From NCBI RefSeq assembly GCF_014200725.1, contig NZ_JACHCL010000005.1:1-64000 (forward strand): DNA of 64,000 nucleotides. The letters run 5' to 3'. The position numbers and the translations under genes are program-made. Within the stretch, counting starts at the first letter, position 1. Each line of letters starts with the position of its first letter. The stretch comes from Janthinobacterium silvisoli (GTDB taxonomy: Bacteria; Pseudomonadota; Gammaproteobacteria; Burkholderiales; Burkholderiaceae_D). Below are positions 58,403 through 64,000 of the stretch, piece by piece. The notes beneath the pieces were generated by a model. That model worked only from the letters and a program-made list of their open reading frames with translations, was not told the origin of the DNA and did not search any database.

Positions 58403-59170
58403 TTATAAACCCGTCACCTTGTTGATCAGCCAAAAATATGCGCGATACGGCAATAGCCTCGCCAGCCGCATGCTATTCGTAAAACGTTTGGGAAAGTGAA
58501 TATGAAACTGGCCCCGTTCGATGCCCCGCAGCATGGCGGCAGCCGCATCGTGCGCCGTCATCAGGGCCGGCATCTTGAAATCATTGCCAGCGGTCAAAGG
58601 CGTATCGACGAAGCCAGGATTGATCTGATACACATCGATGCCGCGCGGATGCAAGTCCAGGTACAGCGATTCCGTCAGGTTGATCAGCGCCGCCTTGCTG
58701 GCGCCATACACCAGCGCCTTGGGCAAGCCGCCATATCCAGCGACTGAAGCAACGATGCCGATACCGCCCGCCCCCTGCTTCAGCAGCAGCGGCAAGACCG
58801 GCGCCAGACAAGCAAAGACGCCGCCCACATTCAAGTCCATCAAACTCTGCGCTTGCGCCAGGTCAAAATCATCGGCGCGCATGGCGGTATAGCCACCGGC
58901 CACCACCAGCACCAGGTCGATGCGCGACCATTGCTGCTGCAGCGCCCCGCACACGGCCTGCACTTGCGCAGGCTGCGTGATATCGAGCGGCATGGCCAGC
59001 GCCAGCGGCTGCCCTGCGCATAGCTGTTCCAGCCTGGCCTGATGGCGCGCCGACAGGGCCACGCTGGCGCCCTGCTCGAGCAGCAAGCTGGCGCAGGCGG
59101 CGCCGATGCCGGTCGATGCACCGATGATCCACACCCGCTTGCCTACCCAGCTATCGATCTTGCGGTTCAT
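58403..59170 (-). CDS. Short-chain dehydrogenase/reductase
   Basis: A 255-residue SDR. The cofactor site is IIGASTGIGAACASLLL at residues 15-31, with the ASxxGxxG arrangement, and the active site is YGASKAALINL (Tyr and Lys of YxxxK near residue 157). The tail (MRLARLLPYRAYFWLINKVTGL) is hydrophobic and may associate with the membrane. Substrate is unknown; in this cluster a fatty-acyl or other lipid substrate is plausible. It overlaps the MFS gene by 20 bases. Confidence 0.87.
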   Translation of the reverse strand: MNRKIDSWVGKRVWIIGASTGIGAACASLLLEQGASVALSARHQARLEQLCAGQPLALAMPLDITQPAQVQAVCGALQQQWSRIDLVLVVAGGYTAMRADDFDLAQAQSLMDLNVGGVFACLAPVLPLLLKQGAGGIGIVASVAGYGGLPKALVYGASKAALINLTESLYLDLHPRGIDVYQINPGFVDTPLTAGNDFKMPALMTAHDAAAAMLRGIERGQFHIHFPKRFTNSMRLARLLPYRAYFWLINKVTGL

Positions 59171-60431
59171 GGGGCCTTATCTCCTTATATATATGTTGTA
59201 ACGGCGCCCGCCACAACAGCAGCGCAGCGGCAACCTTCAAAATGCAGGGCAGCAAGGCATAGGCGGCGGACAAGGCGGGCAGCCCGCCGCCCTGCCCCGG
59301 CACATAGCCGAGCCAGGCCAGCAGGGGCAAGGCGATGCCGGCCGCCAGTGCCAGGCTCATCTGCACGCCCCAGTTCCACCAGCCAAAATACGCCGCTTCA
59401 TGCCGGCCCGCGTGACCGGCCGCACCGATCAGGCCAGCCAGCAAGGCAGGAGGCAAGGCCAGGTCGGCGCCCAGCGCCAGACCAGACAACAGGCAGATGG
59501 TGCCAAAACCCCACATAGCTCCTGCATCCAGGCCATATGCCCAGACAAATACCAGTGCAGCGGCCAGCATGCTGGCCGACCAGGCGCGCGCCTCGCCATA
59601 GCGGCGGGCCAGCGCTACCCACAACGGCATCGAGGCGGCGGCCGCACAGAAATACACGATCAGAAACAGGCCGGCATAGGGACCCAGGCGCAGATAATCG
59701 CCGGCAAAGAACAGGAACAGGGTGGCAGGGATGGCGGCTGCCACACCGTTGATGAGCAGGATGGCAAACAGATGCCGGAAAGCACGCTGGCGAAATGGCA
59801 CGCTCCAAGAGGTGGCCAAGATGTTGGGGGGCGCCACCGGCCGCGGCGGACGGGGTCCATAGCGCAGCAATACCGTAGCGCAAGCGAGCAGGCACACGGC
59901 AAACACCAGCGACAAGCCTTCATAGCCGAGTACGGAAGTCAGCCCTGCCGCCAGGATCACGCCCACCAGGCCACAGCCCTCGCGCACCGCCGTCACTCTG
60001 GAACGCTGGTCCAGCGCCTGGCTCAGCGCCGCCCCCCAGCTCTGGTGCGCGATGCTGGCCAGGCCGTAAGCGGCATACACCAGCAGCAAGGAGGCCAGGA
60101 ACCAGGCCAGGGTGGCGCCTTCAGGCATGACAGGTGGATGAAACAGGGCGCCAAAACCCAGCAAGAGCAAAGGCAAGGCCAGCGCGATGCAAAGGGCATA
60201 GCTGCGCGCGCCACGGGCGATCCAGGCGCCCAGGGCAGGATCGATGAAGGCGGCAGCGATGCGGGCGGCCAGCAACACGGCGCCGATCTGCGCCAGGCCC
60301 AGGCTGCTGCGCTGCGTATAAAACGGCGCAACATATATATAGATAGGCAAGGCCAGCATGGCCAGCGGCAGGCCAAACAGGCCATACGAGAACACGGCAG
60401 GCAGCGCCAGCGGACTGCCTGATGTGCTCAT
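59151..60431 (-). CDS. MFS_2 (GPH-type) transporter of the lipid-modification cluster
   Basis: A 426-residue membrane protein with 11-12 helices, resembling the glycoside-pentoside-hexuronide cation symporter group (MFS_2): GLFGLPLAMLALPIYIYVAPFYTQ at the start, then LGAWIARGARSYALCIALALPLLLLGF. The ATG at 60431 is used because an upstream reading from 60554 would run 115 bases into the neighbouring gene. Homologues of this set include lipid-related carriers, so a lipid or lysolipid substrate is possible but not shown. Confidence 0.83.
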   Translation of the reverse strand: MSTSGSPLALPAVFSYGLFGLPLAMLALPIYIYVAPFYTQRSSLGLAQIGAVLLAARIAAAFIDPALGAWIARGARSYALCIALALPLLLLGFGALFHPPVMPEGATLAWFLASLLLVYAAYGLASIAHQSWGAALSQALDQRSRVTAVREGCGLVGVILAAGLTSVLGYEGLSLVFAVCLLACATVLLRYGPRPPRPVAPPNILATSWSVPFRQRAFRHLFAILLINGVAAAIPATLFLFFAGDYLRLGPYAGLFLIVYFCAAAASMPLWVALARRYGEARAWSASMLAAALVFVWAYGLDAGAMWGFGTICLLSGLALGADLALPPALLAGLIGAAGHAGRHEAAYFGWWNWGVQMSLALAAGIALPLLAWLGYVPGQGGGLPALSAAYALLPCILKVAAALLLWRAPLQHIYKEIRPHEPQDR

Positions 60432-60438
60432 GACATAC

Positions 60439-61026
60439 TCATGGCAAGGCAGATGCCTGCGGCAGCGCATTCTGCAGCAAGGCGCTACGCAGCTTGGGCG
60501 CCGTGGTGTCGGGCGAGAGCCAGATGGCAAAGAAGGCGCGCGCAAAATCGCCATCGGTCACATCGGCCATCACCTTGCCGTCCAGATAGAAGCGTACGCC
60601 AGGCGCCACGCCGGCACGGTAGGCGCCGGCGATGCGCTGGCCTTGTTTCACGTCCGGGAAGATGCGCTGCATGGTACGCAGCCATTCCAGGCGCTGCGCT
60701 TCCGTGCCGGCCTGGATTTTCTGCATCTGTTCATAACTGGCTTCGGCGATCTTGCTGCCATCGAGCCCGCGCGCATAACGCAATTCCAGCACGAACGGTG
60801 CGGTGGCCGACGCAAGGCCCTGATAGCCTTGCGGTCCTACCCACAGCTGCGCCTGGTAAATACGCATGCCAAACCAGGTATAGTCGCCTTCGCCCGACAG
60901 ACGGGCTTCGGGCACGTCGGCACTGATAAAAGCGGCAGGCGATGAGGGGCTTGCTGGCGGCGCGGCATGGGCCGCCACCGACAGGAATGAGAATAGAAAA
61001 ACAGACAGCAAACGGCGCATGGTCAT
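60439..61026 (-). CDS. Chalcone isomerase-like exported protein
   Basis: A 195-residue protein with a signal peptide (LLSVFLFSFLSVAAHAAP, about residues 5-22) and a chalcone isomerase-like domain: LSGEGDYTWFGMRIYQAQLWV, LRYARGLDGSKIAEASYEQM and the closing DGDFARAFFAIWLSPDTTAP. Bacterial members lack known flavonoid substrates, and fatty-acid binding is known for some relatives of the fold. It starts inside the last bases of the Cfa-like gene (four-base overlap). Confidence 0.82.
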   Translation of the reverse strand: MTMRRLLSVFLFSFLSVAAHAAPPASPSSPAAFISADVPEARLSGEGDYTWFGMRIYQAQLWVGPQGYQGLASATAPFVLELRYARGLDGSKIAEASYEQMQKIQAGTEAQRLEWLRTMQRIFPDVKQGQRIAGAYRAGVAPGVRFYLDGKVMADVTDGDFARAFFAIWLSPDTTAPKLRSALLQNALPQASALP

Positions 61027-62252
61027 CCTTTCAGCAGGGTAAATTGCATGACATCCGTATTATGAGCCTGAAAGGCTGCCTCGCAATAGGCCAGATAAAA
61101 TTCCCAGGTCAGCAGGAAACGGCCATCGAAGCCCTGTTTTTCCAGCGCCACGCGCTGGGCCAGGAAACTGGCGCGCCACTGGCGCAGGGTTTCCGCGTAA
61201 TCGAGACCGAAGCTAAAGGCATCGACCACGCGCAAGCCCTGCGCTTCCGCGCCGCGGCGAAACTCGGCAGGCGAAGGCAGCATGCCGCCCGGGAAAATGT
61301 ATTGCTGGATAAAATCAGTGCTCTTGCTATAGCGCTCAAACAGTTCATCGGCGATGACGATGGTCTGGATGCAGGCGCGTCCGCCCGGTTTCAGATTACG
61401 CGCGACACACTCAAAATAGCCGGGCCAATAACTTTGCCCCACGGCTTCAAACATTTCTATCGAAGCGATGGCGTCATACTGGCCGGCGCTGTCGCGGTAA
61501 TCGCACAGCTGCAAATCAGCCTGCTCAGCCAGGCCGGCTGCCTGCAAGCGCTGGCGCGCATAAGCCAGTTGTTCGGTAGACAAGGTCAGGCCCGTGACAT
61601 GGGCGCCCTGCTCGCGGGCCGCCGTTTCTGCAAAGCCACCCCAGCCGCAGCCGATTTCCAGCACCTTCGCGCCGGGATGCAGCTGCAACTGGCCGGCAAT
61701 GCGGCGGTATTTGGCCAGCTGCGCCTGCTCCAGGCTATCTCCTTCGCTGAACAGCGCGCTGGAATACGTCATCGATGGGTCTAGCCACAGCTGATAAAAG
61801 GCATTACCGATATCGTAATGGGCGTGGATATTTTTCTTGCTGCCCGCACGCGAATTGCGATGCAGCAGATGGCGCAGACGATACAACAGGTTGCCCCACC
61901 AGCTGCCATAGATCAGCGATTCGATCTGGCTGCGGTTGCGTATCATCAATTCAATCAAGCCGGGCAGATTGTCGGTACGCCAGTCGCCGGCGATAAAGGT
62001 TTCGGCAAACCCAATATCTCCCGAACGCAAGACGGCTGAACACATATTCCAGTTATGCAAGTCCAGGTGGATGGGTGCGCTGCCGTCGCCATACAGCAGC
62101 ACGGCGCCATCTGGGGTGCGCAGGCGCAAGGCGCCAAATTTCAATTTATCGAGCAGCGACAAAATCATGCCCGCGGGGGCGGACAAGTCCAGGTGCTCGT
62201 ACGATGCGCTACTGCGCGCATGCAAGCCGTTGGGCAGGGATTCCGTATTCAT
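61023..62252 (-). CDS. Cyclopropane fatty-acyl-phospholipid synthase family methyltransferase
   Basis: A 409-residue Cfa-family enzyme that transfers a methyl or methylene group from SAM to unsaturated acyl chains of phospholipids. The N-terminal domain (about 1-140) binds lipid. The catalytic part starts at NIHAHYDIGNAFYQLWLDPSMTYS (about 141-164), has the SAM motif VLEIGCGWGGFAE at about 197-209, and IEMFEAVGQSYWPGYF with the cyclopropane-synthase glutamate. In this neighbourhood it resembles the non-housekeeping Cfa-like enzymes linked to methylated or furan fatty acids rather than the classical cfa. It overlaps the chalcone isomerase-like gene. Confidence 0.88.
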   Translation of the reverse strand: MNTESLPNGLHARSSASYEHLDLSAPAGMILSLLDKLKFGALRLRTPDGAVLLYGDGSAPIHLDLHNWNMCSAVLRSGDIGFAETFIAGDWRTDNLPGLIELMIRNRSQIESLIYGSWWGNLLYRLRHLLHRNSRAGSKKNIHAHYDIGNAFYQLWLDPSMTYSSALFSEGDSLEQAQLAKYRRIAGQLQLHPGAKVLEIGCGWGGFAETAAREQGAHVTGLTLSTEQLAYARQRLQAAGLAEQADLQLCDYRDSAGQYDAIASIEMFEAVGQSYWPGYFECVARNLKPGGRACIQTIVIADELFERYSKSTDFIQQYIFPGGMLPSPAEFRRGAEAQGLRVVDAFSFGLDYAETLRQWRASFLAQRVALEKQGFDGRFLLTWEFYLAYCEAAFQAHNTDVMQFTLLKG

Positions 62253-62262
62253 CGTACACCTT

Positions 62263-63066
62263 TCATCGTGACAGCTTTTCTTGGGGAGGATGGGGTTTGC
62301 TAAAAAACGGCACGCGTCGTAGCCACAGCCGCAGCGCCTGCCAATGGATGCGGGCCATCACGCCGAACGTCATCAGCGGATAACGCAACAGGGCGCGGCC
62401 CAGCGCGCGGTCGCGCAAGGGCACGGCAATACCGGACAAACTCGTTTGCAGCAAGGGACCGCTGGTATCGTCGTAATCGACGCAGGCCAGGTGGCGTTCG
62501 CCCTGCCCTGCGTCATCCTTGCTGCGCAGAAAGCGGAAGCGGTAACCGCCCTCGACCTTGCAAAAGGGCGAAACGTGAAAGATCTTGTTGGCGCGCAACT
62601 CGCTGCCATAAGCAATCGCTGCGCCATGATCGAGCAGGTACAGATGACGTTCGCCAAAGGTATTGCGCACATCGCACAGCACGGCGCGCAAGGCGCCATC
62701 GGCACGGTGGCAAAACCAGAAACTGACGGGATTGAATACATAACCGAATACGCGCGGCATGGTTTGCAGCCAGATTTCGCCATCGGCATCGCTCACGCCT
62801 TGCTCATGCAGCAAGCCATCTATCCAGTCCAGCAAGGGCGTTACACCATCGCCATGGTCGCTATCGCGAAACGACAGCACATTGGCGCCGTTGCGCGAAA
62901 TAAGCCGCGCGCTGAAATCCTGCCCCCCCATGCTGCGCAAGGGCAGGCGCAAGTAATAGATGCCATAACTAAAGAAATGCCGGCGCGGCCGCAAGCGCGT
63001 ATGGCGTACTTGCCCCAGACACAGCTGCGGCTGCGCCATGGCGGGCAGCGACGAATCACGCGGCAT
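62263..63066 (-). CDS. DUF1365 family protein
   Basis: A 267-residue DUF1365 protein of unknown function. Family-like sequences are GQVRHTRLRPRRHFFSYGIYYLRLPL at the N-terminus, VFGYVFNPVSFWFCHRADG near residue 110, NTFGERHLYLL and HVSPFCKVEGGYRFRF. Two TM-like segments are absent, so it may be peripheral. The gene is nearly always found beside the FAD amine oxidase-like and Cfa-like genes. It overlaps the upstream gene by 11 bases and is 10 bases from the next. Confidence 0.88.
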   Translation of the reverse strand: MPRDSSLPAMAQPQLCLGQVRHTRLRPRRHFFSYGIYYLRLPLRSMGGQDFSARLISRNGANVLSFRDSDHGDGVTPLLDWIDGLLHEQGVSDADGEIWLQTMPRVFGYVFNPVSFWFCHRADGALRAVLCDVRNTFGERHLYLLDHGAAIAYGSELRANKIFHVSPFCKVEGGYRFRFLRSKDDAGQGERHLACVDYDDTSGPLLQTSLSGIAVPLRDRALGRALLRYPLMTFGVMARIHWQALRLWLRRVPFFSKPHPPQEKLSR

Positions 63067-64000
63067 GGTCCAGCTCCGACGCCGCCAGGCTCGCCAGGGT
63101 GGCAGCCACGGCCAGGCCCGATTTCAAACCATCTTCATGGAAGCCGTAACCGGTCCAGGCGCCCGCGAACCAGGTGTTTTGCATGCCCTGGAAGTTGGCC
63201 AGCCGCATTTGCGCCGCAATCGCCGCGCCATCGAACACCGGATGCGCATAGGAAAATTCAGCGATGACCTTGGCTGGATCGGGTTCGTCGAGCGGGTTCA
63301 AGGACACCATGACGGGCGTACTGAAGGGCAAGGGCTGCAACTGGTTCAGCAAATAATGCACGCACACTTGCGGCGCGTCGCCTTCTTCCACCGCCGGGCG
63401 GCCCTGGTAATTCCAGGCCGACCAGGCGCGGCGGCGTTCAGGCAAGCACGAGGCGTCCGTATGCAGTACAGCCCGGTTCGGCTGGTAGCGTACGGCTTGC
63501 AGCACCTTGCGCTCGTCGTCGCGCGCATCCGACAACAAGGCCAGCGCCTGGTCGCTATGGCAAGCCAGCACTACATGATCGACATGCTCCACACCGTGCG
63601 CCGTCAACAGTTCAACCATGCGCGCACCGCCCTGTGGCTGGCGGCGCACGCCCAGCACGGGGCAAGCCAGGCGCTGCTGGGGGATACCGGCCAGCAATTT
63701 CTTCACGTACACGCGCGAGCCGCCGCGCACGGTGCGCCACTGGGGCCGGTCATTGACTTGCAGCAAACCGTGGTTGTGGCAGAAACGGATGAAGGTGGCC
63801 AGTGGAAAGGCCAGCATCTGGCGCGCCGGGCAAGACCAGATACAGGCAGCCATCGGCAGCAGATACCAGTGGCGAAACTCAGCACCATAGCCATGCAGGT
63901 CGAGAAAATCACCGAGACTCATGGCCGGCGCCGGCAACTGGGCGGTGGCGATGGCGCTGGCCTGGCGGTTGAAACGTAAAATGTCGCGCAGCATGCGCAG
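63056..64000 (-). CDS. FAD-dependent amine oxidase-like protein (partial, N-terminus beyond window)
   Basis: Only the C-terminal part, at least 312 residues, lies in the window. Homologues are about 430 residues, so roughly 115-120 with the N-terminal FAD-binding GxGxxG motif are missing to the right. Visible parts include MSLGDFLDLHGYGAEFRHWYL, VRGGSRVYVKKLL, HVDHVVLACHSDQALALL and NTWFAGAWTGYGFHEDGLKSG, which closes the FAD site. An in-frame ATG at 63994 is unlikely to be the true start. It is the first visible gene of the operon and overlaps DUF1365 by 11 bases. Confidence 0.85.
   Translation of the reverse strand: MRMLRDILRFNRQASAIATAQLPAPAMSLGDFLDLHGYGAEFRHWYLLPMAACIWSCPARQMLAFPLATFIRFCHNHGLLQVNDRPQWRTVRGGSRVYVKKLLAGIPQQRLACPVLGVRRQPQGGARMVELLTAHGVEHVDHVVLACHSDQALALLSDARDDERKVLQAVRYQPNRAVLHTDASCLPERRRAWSAWNYQGRPAVEEGDAPQVCVHYLLNQLQPLPFSTPVMVSLNPLDEPDPAKVIAEFSYAHPVFDGAAIAAQMRLANFQGMQNTWFAGAWTGYGFHEDGLKSGLAVAATLASLAASELDHAA

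Overview
The window looks like a chromosomal segment of a Gram-negative betaproteobacterium of the Burkholderiales, most likely an Oxalobacteraceae member close to Janthinobacterium, Duganella or Massilia. This is inferred from the high GC content, the Burkholderia/Neisseria-type general porin, the order of the division and cell-wall (dcw) cluster, the lpxC-dciA-secA-argJ neighbourhood, the type A RNase P RNA and the style of the rRNA leader. No prophage, insertion sequence or CRISPR array is visible. Almost all the sequence is ordinary core chromosome. The less ordinary parts are small inserted modules and regulatory DNA.

Layout, left to right. Positions 1-200 hold the promoters and boxA leader of an rRNA operon transcribed leftwards out of the window. 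Next come cobT-cobS-cobC (279-2690), a cobalamin riboswitch (about 2741-2955), and the B12 uptake and salvage operon btuB-btuC-btuD-cobO-cobU-cbiB-cobD-btuF-cobQ (3092-12356). Together these import corrinoids, adenosylate them, attach the aminopropanol arm and build the lower nucleotide loop. No corrin-ring genes are present here, so the locus reads as salvage. An MFS exporter follows (12453-13925). Then comes pilC, a HigBA-like toxin-antitoxin pair, pilD, coaE, zapD and yacG (14013-18723): a pilus, CoA and cell-division block with the toxin-antitoxin pair wedged between the two pilus genes.

On the minus strand, 18726-24111 is an iron module: a Fur box and promoter, a FecI-type sigma factor, a FecR-type regulator, a TonB-dependent siderophore receptor with an STN signalling domain, and a PepSY membrane protein. 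Upstream of it lie mutT, a DUF815 ATPase gene and argJ, overlapping end to end, followed by secA, divergent dciA, and lpxC. Between lpxC and ftsZ sit a DMT transporter, an XRE/MmyB-like regulator with a divergent methyltransferase, and a peroxiredoxin.

Positions 34826-52300 are a complete minus-strand dcw cluster: mraZ-rsmH-ftsL-ftsI-murE-murF-mraY-murD-ftsW-murG-murC-ddl-ftsQ-ftsA-ftsZ. It has a recognisable promoter carrying four 10-bp-spaced MraZ boxes. After an AT-rich spacer come the RNase P RNA gene (minus strand), a plus-strand orphan TPP-dependent enzyme, a small exported protein and a porin with a long, structured 5' leader.

The right end (57932-64000, minus strand) is a tightly packed operon: FAD amine oxidase-like protein (cut by the window edge), DUF1365, Cfa-like methyltransferase, chalcone isomerase-like protein, MFS_2 transporter, SDR and SnoaL-like protein. 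In other proteobacteria this set travels with sigma-E/ChrR photo-oxidative stress regulators and is tied to unusual membrane fatty acids. It is the most promising poorly described system in the window.
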